From assembly GCA_021372495.1 (NCBI GenBank), contig JAJFUF010000015.1, positions 1-64,000 on the forward strand: a stretch of DNA of 64,000 nucleotides. Reading direction: 5' to 3'. Origin of the DNA: Lysobacteraceae bacterium (lineage in GTDB: Bacteria; Pseudomonadota; Gammaproteobacteria; Xanthomonadales; Rhodanobacteraceae). The position numbers and the translations under genes were made by a program. Positions 28,983 through 37,370 of the stretch are shown here, in pieces. The notes beneath the pieces are model-generated. The model was not told the origin of the DNA, made no database searches, and was given only the letters and a program-made list of their open reading frames with translations. Within the stretch, counting starts at the first letter, position 1, and the number at the start of each line of letters is the position of its first letter.

Positions 28983-28988
28983 TACACT
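28983..28988 (+). promoter_or_regulatory. Candidate -10 box for the SET-hutD genes
   Basis: TACACT lies 37 bases before the SET-gene ATG. It has no strong -35 partner. Confidence 0.35.
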
Positions 28989-29019
28989 CGCGCGCCTTCG
29001 CAACCCGCCGCCGCACGCC

Positions 29020-29481
29020 ATGATCCTGCCGCGCTACCGCATCGACGCATCCACCATCCCCGGCGCCGGCAAGGGCCTGTTCGTCGACGAGGCGACGCGC
29101 CGCGGCCGCATCGTGGTCGCGCCGGACGCGATCGACCGCACCTACGGCTTCGACGAGATCAACGCGCGCCCCGAGCTGGCCGCCCTGCTGCACACCTCGG
29201 TGCGCTGGTTCGAGGACCGCTACACGCTGTCGCCGGACTGGCCCGACGAGTGCTACGTCAACCACAGCTTCGCGCCGACCGCGCTGTGGCACCTCGGCTT
29301 CATCTTCGCCGCCGCCGACCTCGCCGCCGGCAGCGAGATCACCGTCGACTACCGCCACCTGCTCGCGCCCGGCCAGGAAGAAGCGTTCCGCGACGCCGCC
29401 ACCGGCGCGCCGATCGTCGGCTTCGGCTGGGACGAGAGCTTGCGCCGCACCACCGCGCAACTGCAGTCGCTGCTGGGCTGA
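29020..29481 (+). CDS. SET-domain protein (putative protein lysine methyltransferase)
   Basis: The protein is 153 residues and consists of little more than a SET domain. The N-terminal GAGKGLFVDEA (SET-N GxG loop), CYVNHSFAPTALW (the NHS motif of the knot) and GSEITVDYRHL (the ELxxDY motif) are in order. Together these form the SAM and lysine channel. There is no cysteine-rich post-SET region. Bacterial SET proteins of this size methylate ribosomal or other proteins, but the target here is unknown. The hutD-like gene starts 6 bases after its stop, so the two are probably cotranscribed. Confidence 0.82.
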   Translation: MILPRYRIDASTIPGAGKGLFVDEATRRGRIVVAPDAIDRTYGFDEINARPELAALLHTSVRWFEDRYTLSPDWPDECYVNHSFAPTALWHLGFIFAAADLAAGSEITVDYRHLLAPGQEEAFRDAATGAPIVGFGWDESLRRTTAQLQSLLG

Positions 29482-29487
29482 GCCGCC

Positions 29488-30087
29488 GTGGCCCTGCTCG
29501 CGCGCCTGGCTTCGGCGGACTACCGCCGCACGCGCTGGAAGAACGGCACCGGCTGGACCACCGAGCTGGCGCGCGACCCACCCGGCGCGGCCGACGCCGC
29601 GAGCGCGTTCCGCTGGCGCGTCAGCATCGCCGAGGTGGCCGCCGACGGGCCGTTCTCGCCGTTCCCCGGCGTGGACCGCGAATTACTGCTGCTGGACGGC
29701 GCCGGCATGCGCCTCGAATTCGCCGACGCCGCGCCGGTGACGCTGACGCGGCGCCTGCAGGCCGCGCGCTTTGCCGGCGAAGCCGCGGTGACCGGTCGTC
29801 TGCTCGACGGGCCGACCCGCGACTTCAACGTGATGGCGCGCCGCGACGCGGTGCGCATGGCGGTCGACGCGGGCGCTACGGCGGACCTGCCGGCGCTGAT
29901 CGCCCAACCCGGCGTCGAATGGCTGCTGCACCTGCTCGACGGCGGCGTCGAGGCGAGCGCCGCCGGCGCGCGCATCCGCCTGCAGGCCGGCGACTCGCTG
30001 CGCGTGGCCGCCGCGGCCGCGCCGCAACCGGTTGCGCTGCGCGGCGACGGGACCGCGGTGCTGGCCCGGTTTGCGGCGCTTCCGTGA
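29488..30087 (+). CDS. HutD/Ves family protein
   Basis: The protein is 199 residues with a GTG start 6 bases after the SET gene. The N-terminal RRTRWKNGTGWTTELA matches the W-K-N-G-x-G-x-T signature of HutD/Ves bicupins, and FRWRVSIAEVAADGPFSPFPGVDREL follows as expected. In hut clusters HutD is thought to set an upper limit on histidine breakdown, and Ves is linked to cold growth. No hut genes lie here, so the role is open. Confidence 0.85.
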   Translation: MALLARLASADYRRTRWKNGTGWTTELARDPPGAADAASAFRWRVSIAEVAADGPFSPFPGVDRELLLLDGAGMRLEFADAAPVTLTRRLQAARFAGEAAVTGRLLDGPTRDFNVMARRDAVRMAVDAGATADLPALIAQPGVEWLLHLLDGGVEASAAGARIRLQAGDSLRVAAAAAPQPVALRGDGTAVLARFAALP

Positions 30088-30138
30088 CGGCGCCGGGGGT
30101 GCGACAATCGCTTTTTTGAGCGCCCCAGGGCCGGTTCA

Positions 30139-30690
30139 ATGTCCCGTCCCGTCCAAGCCATGCCGGACATTCCCGTCCTGGAGACCGAGCGCCTGCGCCT
30201 GGTCGCCTTCAACGAAGGCCATTTCGACGCCTACGCGGCGATGCTCGCCGACCCCGAGAGCACGCGCTGGATCGGCGACGGCCAGCCGCTCGACCGCATG
30301 AACGCGTGGCGTTCGCTGGCGATGCTGCTCGGCCATTGGCAACTGCGCGGCTACGGCATGTGGGCGCTGGAGCGCAAGACCGACGGCGCCTTCGTCGGCC
30401 GCGCCGGCCTGATGCGGCCGGAAGGCTGGCCCGACCTCGAGCTCGGCTGGATGCTGAAACCGGAGCACCGCCATCGCGGCTACGCCACCGAGGCCAGCCG
30501 CGCCGTGCTGGCGTTCGCGTTCGGCACGCTGCAGGTGCCGCGCGTGGTCAGCCTGGTGCGGCCCGGCAACGAGTCCGCGGCCAAGGTCGCGCAGCGCCTC
30601 GGCGGCCAGGTCGTCGACGACATCGACTTCCTCGGCGCGCCGGTGCAGGTCTACGCCTACTACCCGCCGCACCACCCTGCGGATCGCTAG
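30139..30690 (+). CDS. GNAT N-acetyltransferase (RimJ/RimL type)
   Basis: The protein is 183 residues. It has the RimJ-like N-terminus LETERLRLVAFNEGHF and the acetyl-CoA loop HRHRGYATEASRAVLAFAF, followed by ARVVSLVRPGNESA-type sequence. The substrate may be a protein N-terminus, an amino acid or an antibiotic; sequence alone does not decide. It starts at ATG 30139, 51 bases after hutD, and may be part of that transcript. The next 286 bases have no gene. Confidence 0.82.
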   Translation: MSRPVQAMPDIPVLETERLRLVAFNEGHFDAYAAMLADPESTRWIGDGQPLDRMNAWRSLAMLLGHWQLRGYGMWALERKTDGAFVGRAGLMRPEGWPDLELGWMLKPEHRHRGYATEASRAVLAFAFGTLQVPRVVSLVRPGNESAAKVAQRLGGQVVDDIDFLGAPVQVYAYYPPHHPADR

Positions 30691-30802
30691 CCAACCGCTC
30701 ATCCCGCACGCGTCGCAACATGCTGCTGCGCGCGGCGCGGCATCGCCTTCGCGCGCCTCCCGTGCGGCGCGACGGCCGCGGTGTTCCGGCCCGTCCTCCC
30801 TG

Positions 30803-30832
30803 AAAAAAAAAGCCCGCGAGGGGAACGCGGGC
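30803..30832 (-). terminator. Intrinsic terminator on the minus strand with no assigned gene
   Basis: GCCCGCG and CGCGGGC form a perfect 7-bp stem (loop AGGGGAA) with nine A to its left, which is a nine-U tract on the minus strand. Both flanking genes are on the plus strand. A second hairpin, GGGCG/CGCCC, lies at 30839-30857. The 30691-30976 interval shows no convincing protein-coding frame. Confidence 0.8.
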
Positions 30833-30976
30833 AGAAGTGGGCGTGGGATCTTCGCCCAGAATCGAAGTAGAGGCGGGCGCACGCTAGCGGGCGCGGCTTT
30901 CCCGTGCCTTTCACCGCGGTCGGGCCGGAAAACGCTACGCTAGCCGCGGCTGGCAGGGCCCGGGACGGAGGCGGAC

Positions 30977-31648
30977 ATGCGGGTGCTGGTGGTGGAGGAC
31001 GACGCGGCGATCGCCGACGCCGTGTGCGCGACGCTGGCGCGCGCCGGCCACGCGGTCGACCGCCTCGGACGCGGCCGCGACGCCGAGCGCGCGCTGCGCG
31101 ACCACCCCTACGACCTGCTGCTGCTCGACCTCGGCCTGCCGGACAGCGACGGCGCCGACCTGCTGCGCAGCCTGCGCCAGCGCGGCGACACCATGCCGGT
31201 GCTGGTGATCACCGCGCGCGACGCGCTGCGCGAGCGGGTGCGCACGCTCGACCTCGGCGCCGACGACTACCTGGTCAAGCCGTTCGCGCTGGCCGAGCTG
31301 GAAGCGCGCATCCGCGCGCTGCAGCGCCGCCGCGCGACCCAAGGCGCGCCGGAACTGGTGGTCGGCCGCCTGCACCTCGACCTCGCCGGACGCCGCGCCA
31401 GCCTGGACGGCATGCCGCTGGAGCTGACCGCGCGCGAGCTCGGCCTGCTGGAGGCGCTGGCGATGCGGCGCGATCGCGTGGTCAGTCGCGCCAGCCTGGT
31501 CGAGGCGCTGTGCGACTGGGACACCACGCTCACCGACAACGGCCTCGACATCAGCATCTACCGCCTGCGGCGCAAGCTGGAAGGCTCCGGCGCGCGCGTG
31601 CGCACGATGCGCGGCCTCGGCTACCTGCTGGAAGCGGGCGATGACTGA
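30977..31648 (+). CDS. OmpR-family response regulator (TctD-like)
   Basis: The protein is 223 residues. It has an N-terminal receiver with the acidic pair at residues 8-9, phospho-acceptor Asp51 in LLLLDLGLPD, and the conserved Lys in DDYLVKPF. It has a C-terminal winged helix (LTARELGLLEALAMRRDRVVSR, then ISIYRLRRKLEG). It overlaps the kinase gene by 8 bases, so the pair is translated together. The closest recognisable type is TctD/QseB. No transporter is adjacent, so the stimulus and regulon are unknown. Confidence 0.92.
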   Translation: MRVLVVEDDAAIADAVCATLARAGHAVDRLGRGRDAERALRDHPYDLLLLDLGLPDSDGADLLRSLRQRGDTMPVLVITARDALRERVRTLDLGADDYLVKPFALAELEARIRALQRRRATQGAPELVVGRLHLDLAGRRASLDGMPLELTARELGLLEALAMRRDRVVSRASLVEALCDWDTTLTDNGLDISIYRLRRKLEGSGARVRTMRGLGYLLEAGDD

Positions 31649-33050
31649 AGCCGGCCCGGCGCGGGCCCAGCCGATGCCGTCCGACGCCCCCAGCCTGCGC
31701 CGGCGCCTGCTGGCGCTGCTCGCGCCGCCGCTGTTCCTGATCCTCGCCATCGGCGCGCTCGCCGCTTACGGCCTCGCGCTGCGCTACGCCGGCCACGTCT
31801 ACGACCGCTGGCTGCTCGACTCGGCGCGCGCGCTGCAGAAACTCGTGCAGAGCGGCGAGGCACGCGGCGAGCTGAATCCGCAGGCGCGGCTGCTGATCGA
31901 ATTCGACACCGAGGACCGCAGCCTGTTCGCGGTACGCAGCCTGCGTCACGGCCTGCTCTCCGGCGACGCCAGCGTGCCCATGCCGGCCATGCTGCCGGCG
32001 CGCGACGACCGGGCCGTGTTCGACGACATCCGCATCGGCGGCCATGTGCTGCGCATGGCCACGGTCACGCTCGGCGCCGGCGAGCCGGGCGACCGCATCG
32101 TCGTTTCGGTCGCCGAAACGCTGCACAAGCGCCAGATACTCGCGCGGGAGATCCTGCTCGGCACGCTGCCGATCGAACTCGCGCTGGTGCTGCTCGCGCT
32201 GGGCGTGGTGTGGCTTTCGATCGGGCGCGGCCTGCGCCTGCTCGACCCGCTGGTGGCGCAGGTCGGCGCGCGCAATCCGCGCGACCTCGCCGCGCTCGAC
32301 ACCGCCGGCGTGCCGGCCGAGATCCTGCCGCTGGCGCGCACCATCGACGCGCTGCTGGCGCGCCTGCGCGAGATGGTGCGCCTGCAGGAACGCTTCATCG
32401 CCGACGCCGCGCACCAGTTGCGCACGCCGCTGGCCGGCCTGCGCCTGCAGGCCGAGCGCGCGCTGGCCGATCCGCGCCCCGAAACCGTGCGCGATGCGCT
32501 CGGCCACATCGAGCGCCTGGCCGAAGGCGCGGGCCGCGCCGCCGGCCAGTTGCTGGCGCTGGCGCGCACGCAGGCGCACGAGCGCGCGATCGCCGTCGCC
32601 GAGCCGCTCGACCTGGCGGCCCTGGTGCGCGAGTGCGTCGCCGAGCGCGTGCCGGAAGCGCTGGCGCGGCAGATCGACCTCGGCTACGTCGGCCCGGCCG
32701 AAGGCGTGCCGATGCGCGGCGACGCCGTGCTGCTGCGCGAGATGCTGTGCAACCTGGTCGACAACGCGATGCGCTACGGCCGCGACGGCGGGCAGATCAC
32801 GGTCGGCCTGCAGCGCGACGCCGAGGCGGACGCGCTGTGGGTCGAGGACGACGGCCCGGGCGTGCCGGCCGAACTGTGGCTGCGGCTCGGCGAGCGCTTC
32901 TTCCGCGTCCCCGGCACCGCGCGCGAGGGCAGCGGGCTCGGCCTGGCGATCGTGCGCGAAATCGCCGCGCGCCACGGCGGGCGCGTGCGCTTCGGCGTCG
33001 GCAGCACGGGCACCGGCCTGCGCGTCGATGTGCGGCTGCCGCAAACCTGA
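31641..33050 (+). CDS. Sensor histidine kinase (TctE-like)
   Basis: The protein is 469 residues. TM1 lies at about residues 24-48, a periplasmic sensor of about 120 residues resembles the 2CSK_N domain, and TM2 lies at about 172-192. The catalytic core follows, with the phospho-acceptor His in ADAAHQLRTPL (about residue 258), the N-box NLVDNAMRYG (about 375), the DDGPGVP loop and a G-box GSGLGLAIV. All catalytic boxes are present. It partners with the overlapping response regulator. In TctD/TctE systems the signal is often a carboxylic acid; that is only a family hint here. Confidence 0.92.
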   Translation: MTEAGPARAQPMPSDAPSLRRRLLALLAPPLFLILAIGALAAYGLALRYAGHVYDRWLLDSARALQKLVQSGEARGELNPQARLLIEFDTEDRSLFAVRSLRHGLLSGDASVPMPAMLPARDDRAVFDDIRIGGHVLRMATVTLGAGEPGDRIVVSVAETLHKRQILAREILLGTLPIELALVLLALGVVWLSIGRGLRLLDPLVAQVGARNPRDLAALDTAGVPAEILPLARTIDALLARLREMVRLQERFIADAAHQLRTPLAGLRLQAERALADPRPETVRDALGHIERLAEGAGRAAGQLLALARTQAHERAIAVAEPLDLAALVRECVAERVPEALARQIDLGYVGPAEGVPMRGDAVLLREMLCNLVDNAMRYGRDGGQITVGLQRDAEADALWVEDDGPGVPAELWLRLGERFFRVPGTAREGSGLGLAIVREIAARHGGRVRFGVGSTGTGLRVDVRLPQT

Positions 33051-33104
33051 CCGCGGCCGGCGACGGGCGCGCAGCGCGCGCTGCCGGCCCGTCTTCCGTC
33101 CGCG

Positions 33105-33419
33105 CTAGCGGTCGTCGCGCGTGTACACCACGCCGTCCTCGACCTTGACCGGGAAGCTCGCGGTCGGCTCGTAGGCGGGCGCGCACAGCGCATCGCCGGT
33201 GCGCACGTCGAAGCGCGCGCCGTGGCGCGGGCACTCGACTTCGTGGCCGCGCAGCTCGCCGCCGGCCAGCTCGCCGCCGTCGTGGGTGCACACGTCCTCG
33301 ACCGCGAACAGGTCGCCGTCGATGTTGAACACCGCGATCGCGGTGTCGCCGTCGTAGACGACCTTGAACTCGCCCGGCAGCAGCTCGCTGCGCTCGCAGA
33401 CCCGCACCCACCCGCTCAT
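33105..33419 (-). CDS. Rieske [2Fe-2S] ferredoxin, last gene of the SUF operon
   Basis: The protein is 104 residues. Cluster ligands are Cys44/His46 in CTHDG and Cys63/His66 in CPRHG. The fold is that of small non-haem-oxygenase ferredoxin subunits that act as soluble electron carriers. Its start overlaps the GNAT stop by ATGA. It ends the SUF operon, where it is a common passenger, perhaps supplying electrons for cluster assembly or repair. No oxygenase partner is in the window. Confidence 0.9.
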   Translation of the reverse strand: MSGWVRVCERSELLPGEFKVVYDGDTAIAVFNIDGDLFAVEDVCTHDGGELAGGELRGHEVECPRHGARFDVRTGDALCAPAYEPTASFPVKVEDGVVYTRDDR

Positions 33420-33961
33420 GCCGCACGCTCCGCGGTCAGCGGCTTGACCAGCAGCTCGAAGCGCAGGTCGGGACGCCGCGGCAGGCCGAAACGCTCGTCG
33501 CCATAGGGGAACGGCTTGTGGATGCCGGTGCGGCGGTAGCCGCGGCGCTCGTACCAGGCCAGCAGTTCGGTGCGCACGTCGATCACGGTCAGTTGCATCT
33601 CGTCGCAGCCCCAGTCCGCGCGCGCGATGCGCTCGGCCTCGGCCAGCACCGCCTTGCCCACGCCGCCGCCCTGCAGGGCCGGCCGCACCGAGAACATGCC
33701 GAAGTAGGCCGCCTCGCCCTGCTTCTCGATGTGCGCGCAGGCGAGCAGCTCGCCGCCGCGCTCGGCGAGCAGCACGCGACTGCGCGGCTCGCGCAGCAGC
33801 GGCAGCAGGTCGGCGACGGAGGTGCGCCGGCCGTCGAGCAGGTCGGCCTCGGTGGTCCAGCCGGCGCGGCTGGCGTCGCCGCGATAGGCGGACTCGACCA
33901 GCGCGACGATCGCCGGTGCGTCGGCGGGTTCGGCGAAACGGAATGTCGGGGTTGCGCTCAT
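33416..33961 (-). CDS. GNAT N-acetyltransferase in the SUF operon
   Basis: The protein is 181 residues. Typical GNAT strands are visible: FRFAEPADAPAIVALVESAY, then YFGMFSVRPALQGGGVGKAVL with the acetyl-CoA loop (Q-G-G-G-V-G-K), and the C-terminal AWYERRGYRRTG. The start ATG at 33961 overlaps the sufU stop (TGA) by four bases, and its stop overlaps the Rieske gene. This tight coupling places it in the SUF operon, but its acetyl acceptor is unknown. Confidence 0.85.
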   Translation of the reverse strand: MSATPTFRFAEPADAPAIVALVESAYRGDASRAGWTTEADLLDGRRTSVADLLPLLREPRSRVLLAERGGELLACAHIEKQGEAAYFGMFSVRPALQGGGVGKAVLAEAERIARADWGCDEMQLTVIDVRTELLAWYERRGYRRTGIHKPFPYGDERFGLPRRPDLRFELLVKPLTAERAA

Positions 33962-34407
33962 GCAGTGGCTTCGGTGGTTGCGTGCGGCGTGCCGCGCAGC
34001 GCCGCCGCCAGCGTCGCCCAAGGCAGCAGCGCGCACTTGCGCCGCGCCGGATAGGCGCGCAGCTCGGCCAGCGCGTTCAGGCCGTCCAGCGCGGGATCGG
34101 CATCGCAGTCGCCGCGCACCAGGCGGGCGAAGCGCGCGTCGAGGTCGGCGATCGCCGCGGCGTCCAGCCCGCGCACGCGCTCGCCGAGCAGCGACGCGGT
34201 CGCGGTGGTGATCGCGCAGGCCTCGCCGCTGAACGCAAAACCCTGCACGCGCCCGGCGGCGTCCAGCGCCAGTTCGATGCGCAGGCGATCGCCGCACAGC
34301 GGGTTGTCGCCCTCGGCGGCGTGGGTGCAGGCGGGCAGCGCGCCGAGGCCGCGCGGACTGCGGTTGTGCTCCAGCACCAGGTCGCGGTACAGCGCGGACT
34401 CGCTCAT
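33958..34407 (-). CDS. sufU: SUF iron-sulfur scaffold/sulfur-transfer protein SufU
   Basis: The protein is 149 residues. The three conserved cysteines of the IscU/SufU fold are Cys38 (DNPLCGD), Cys64 (GEACAITTA) and Cys about 126 (RRKC). Asp40 is also present. SufU accepts sulfur from SufS and is usually zinc-bound in Gram-positive bacteria; here it replaces SufE. The SufU-type insertion between the second and third Cys is present. It lies 35 bases after sufS. A second ATG three codons upstream is possible. Confidence 0.9.
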   Translation of the reverse strand: MSESALYRDLVLEHNRSPRGLGALPACTHAAEGDNPLCGDRLRIELALDAAGRVQGFAFSGEACAITTATASLLGERVRGLDAAAIADLDARFARLVRGDCDADPALDGLNALAELRAYPARRKCALLPWATLAAALRGTPHATTEATA

Positions 34408-34442
34408 GCACGTCATTCTAGCGGCGCACCCGCGGCGCGGCG

Positions 34443-35690
34443 CTACGCCAGCAGCTTGCGCACCTTGCGCAGCGCCGCGACGAAGCGGTCCACTTCCTCG
34501 CGGGTGTTGTAGAAGGCCAGCGACGCGCGCGCGGTCGCCGGCACGCCGTAGAACTGCATCAGCGGATGCGCGCAGTGGTGGCCGGAACGCACCGCCACGC
34601 CCTCGTGGTCGAGCAGCGTGGCCAGGTCGTGCGCGTGCGCGCCCTCGACCAGGAACGAGATCACCGCGGCCTTGCGCGCGGCCGTGCCGAACACGCGCAA
34701 GCCCTCCACCTCGGCCAGCGCGTCGCTGGCGTAGGCGAGCAGCTCGCGCTCGTAGGCGGCGATGCGGTCCATGCCGACGCCCTCGAGGTAGTCGATCGCG
34801 GCGCCGAGGCCGACCACGCCGGCGATATTGGGCGTGCCCGCCTCGAACTTGTGCGGCGGATCGGCGTAGGTGGTGCCCTCGAAGCTGACCCGGCGGATCA
34901 TCTCGCCGCCGCCGAAGAACGGCGGCATCGACTCCAGGTGCTCGCGTTTCGCCCACAGCGCGCCGGTGCCGGTCGGGCCGAACATCTTGTGGCCGGTCAG
35001 CGTGTAGAAGTCGCAGCCCAGCGCGGCCACGTCCACCTTCATGTGCGGGCAGGCCTGCGAGCCGTCCACCAGCAGCGGGATGCCGCGCCGGCGGCACTCG
35101 CGCGCCAGCTCGGCGACCGGGTTGACCGTGCCGAGCACGTTGGAGACGTGCACCACGCCGGCCAGCTTGACGTCCGGCGTCAGCATCTCGACGAACTTCT
35201 CGACGATCAGCTCGCCGGACTCGGTGATCGGCGCCGCCTTCAGCGTCGCGCCGGTGCGCGCGCACACGAGCTGCCACGGCACGATGTTGGCGTGGTGCTC
35301 CATCTGCGTGACCAGGACCGCATCGCCCGGCTGCAGCCGCGACAGCGCCCAGGTGTACGCCACCGTGTTGGTGGCCTGGGTGGTGCCGGAGGTGAACACG
35401 ACCTCGTTGCGCGACGGCGCGCCGATGAAGCGCGCCAGCTTGTCGCGCGTCGCCTCGTAGGCGGCGGTGGCCTCCTCGCCGAGCTGGTGCACGGCGCGCG
35501 CGACGTTGGCGTTGTGCTCGCGGTAGAACGCGGAGGTGGCCTCGATCACCGCGGTCGGCTTCTGGCCGGTATTGGCGTTGTCGAAATACACCAGCGGCTT
35601 GCCGTGCACCGTGCGCGCCAGCAGCGGGAAGTCGGCGCGGATGCGCTGGGGGTCGAGCGGGGTTCCGGCGGGCAGGGTGCGGGCGGTCAC
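34443..35690 (-). CDS. sufS: Cysteine desulfurase SufS
   Basis: SufS is a PLP enzyme that removes sulfur from cysteine for Fe-S clusters. The 415-residue protein has the PLP lysine in TGHKMFGPTG (about residue 235), the SGTTQATNTVAY segment, the MEHHANIVPWQ motif and the catalytic Cys in RSGHHCAHPLM (about residue 372). The GTG start at 35690 overlaps the cupin stop as GTGA. Length and motifs fit group II desulfurases. It works with the neighbouring SufU and SufBCD. Confidence 0.95.
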   Translation of the reverse strand: MTARTLPAGTPLDPQRIRADFPLLARTVHGKPLVYFDNANTGQKPTAVIEATSAFYREHNANVARAVHQLGEEATAAYEATRDKLARFIGAPSRNEVVFTSGTTQATNTVAYTWALSRLQPGDAVLVTQMEHHANIVPWQLVCARTGATLKAAPITESGELIVEKFVEMLTPDVKLAGVVHVSNVLGTVNPVAELARECRRRGIPLLVDGSQACPHMKVDVAALGCDFYTLTGHKMFGPTGTGALWAKREHLESMPPFFGGGEMIRRVSFEGTTYADPPHKFEAGTPNIAGVVGLGAAIDYLEGVGMDRIAAYERELLAYASDALAEVEGLRVFGTAARKAAVISFLVEGAHAHDLATLLDHEGVAVRSGHHCAHPLMQFYGVPATARASLAFYNTREEVDRFVAALRKVRKLLA

Positions 35691-36049
35691 GAACGCGCCT
35701 CCTCGTGCGGCGCCGCTTCGCGGTCGCCATGGCTCTTCGGTGCCGACACCACCAGGAAACGGGCATCGGCCGCGGATTCGTTGCGCAGCTGGTGCGCCGC
35801 GCCGGGCGCCACGTGCAGGCCCTCGCCGGCGCGCAGCCGGTGCACCGTGCCGTCGACTTCCAGCGTCGCCTCGCCGGCGAGCACGTAGAAGAACTGCCGT
35901 GCGCGATGATGGCGATGGCGCACCTCGGCGGCACCCGGCGGCACGCGCTCCTCGATCACGCCGAGGTCGTCGCCCTCGTGCAGGTGCCAGCCGTCGCAGA
36001 CCTGGCCCCAGACGTAGTGTCGGCCGCTGGCGGTGCTGACCTTGGTCAT
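35687..36049 (-). CDS. Cupin-domain protein inside the SUF operon
   Basis: The protein is 120 residues and a single cupin barrel. The metal-binding motif is seen as HRHHRARQFFYVLAGEATLEV (motif 1, HxH...E) and GLHVAPGAAHQLRN (motif 2, G...P..H). It may bind Fe or Mn. It starts one base after the sufD stop and overlaps sufS by GTGA, so it is fully embedded between sufD and sufS. A link to iron supply or cluster assembly is inferred from position only. Confidence 0.85.
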   Translation of the reverse strand: MTKVSTASGRHYVWGQVCDGWHLHEGDDLGVIEERVPPGAAEVRHRHHRARQFFYVLAGEATLEVDGTVHRLRAGEGLHVAPGAAHQLRNESAADARFLVVSAPKSHGDREAAPHEEARS

Positions 36050-36050
36050 C

Positions 36051-37370
36051 TCAGTCCTCGCCGCGGATCGGCAGCCGCGCCAGCAGGCGCGTGCCGAGGT
36101 GCTCGGCCAACGCTGCGTTGGACAGCGAGTCCAGCGCGGCGCGGCAGAACGCGTAGGTCAGCAGCGAGCGCGCCTCGGCGGCGCCGATGCCGCGCGAGCG
36201 CAGGTAGAACAGCGAGCGCTCGTCGAGCTGGCCGACGGTGGCGCCGTGCGCGGCCTTGACCTCGTCGGCGTAGATCTCCAGCACCGGCTTGGTGTCGATC
36301 TCGGCCTGCGGCGACAGCAGCAGATTCTTGTTGCTGAGCTTGGCGTCGGCGCCGTCGGCGCCGGGCGCGACCACGATCGCGCCCTGGAACACGCCGCGCG
36401 CGCGCTCGTCGGCGATGCCGCGCCACAGCGCGTCGCCGGCGGTGTCGCGGCCGCGATGCTCGACGGAAAGGCGGGTGTCGACGTGCTGGCGGCCGCGCAG
36501 CGCGAACACGCCGCGCGTGTCGAAGCGCGCGCGGTCGCCGTCGAGGCTGGCGTGCACCTCGTGGCGCACCAGCGCGCCGCCCAGTTCCAGCGCGTGCAGC
36601 GTCGCCGTGGCGTCGGCGCCGAGGCGCATCTCGGCGCGGCGGAACAGCGTGGCGCCGGCGTCGGCGTCCTGCAGCACGGTCAGCGCCAGCCGGGCGCGGT
36701 CGCGCAGCACGACGTCGCTGAGCAGGTTGCCGAAATGCGGCGCGGCGCCGGCCGCGGCGTGGTGCTCGACCAGGCTCAGCTCGGCGCCCTCGCCCAGTTC
36801 CACCAGGCAGCGCGCGTGCCAGGCGATCTCCGCCTCGGTCGGCGCGCCGACGTGGACGATGTGCACCGGCGCGGCGATGCGCGCGCCGGCGGCCACGCGC
36901 AGCACGGCGCCGTCGGCGGCCAGCGCGGCGTTGAGGCGCGCGAACGCGTCGCCGCTGGCGCGGAACATGCGGGTCAGGAAGAAGCGCAGCGGCTCCGCGT
37001 CCTCGGCCAGCGCGCGCGACAGCGGCACCAGGGTCAACCCCGCGGGCAGCGCGTCCAGCGCCGACAGGTCGGCGCGGAACGTGCCGTTGACGAACACCAT
37101 GCGCGGGCCGTCGACGCCGGGCAGCGTCCAGGTTTCCGGCGCCACCGCGCGCGCGCCGGCCTGCGCGTCGCCCAGCGCGTAGCGGCGCTGCTCCAGCGTG
37201 CGCAGCGCGGTGTATTTCCAGGCCTCCACGCCGCGCGCGGGCGGCAGGCCAGCGGCGGCGAATGCGTCCAGGCTCTCGCGCCGCGCCGCGTCCAGCCAGG
37301 CGATGCCGCTGCCCGGCAGGCGCGCGGCCGCCGCGGCCGCAACCATCGCCTGCACGAACGGGCTGCTCAT
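36051..37370 (-). CDS. sufD: Fe-S cluster assembly protein SufD
   Basis: SufD is the partner of SufB in the SufBC2D scaffold complex. The 439-residue protein has the SufBD beta-helix core, with EAWKYTALRTLEQ near the N-terminus and the diagnostic C-terminal LDERSLFYLRSRGIGAAEARSLLTYAF. The active His equivalent lies in the KPVLEIYADEVKAAHGATVGQL stretch. Its ATG overlaps the sufC stop by four bases and the cupin follows after one base. Confidence 0.95.
   Translation of the reverse strand: MSSPFVQAMVAAAAAARLPGSGIAWLDAARRESLDAFAAAGLPPARGVEAWKYTALRTLEQRRYALGDAQAGARAVAPETWTLPGVDGPRMVFVNGTFRADLSALDALPAGLTLVPLSRALAEDAEPLRFFLTRMFRASGDAFARLNAALAADGAVLRVAAGARIAAPVHIVHVGAPTEAEIAWHARCLVELGEGAELSLVEHHAAAGAAPHFGNLLSDVVLRDRARLALTVLQDADAGATLFRRAEMRLGADATATLHALELGGALVRHEVHASLDGDRARFDTRGVFALRGRQHVDTRLSVEHRGRDTAGDALWRGIADERARGVFQGAIVVAPGADGADAKLSNKNLLLSPQAEIDTKPVLEIYADEVKAAHGATVGQLDERSLFYLRSRGIGAAEARSLLTYAFCRAALDSLSNAALAEHLGTRLLARLPIRGED

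Noticed and set aside
26913..30119. A 1068-codon plus-strand open frame
   Set aside because: It crosses the antisense of the M20 peptidase and then the wrong frames of the ComEA, SET and hutD genes.
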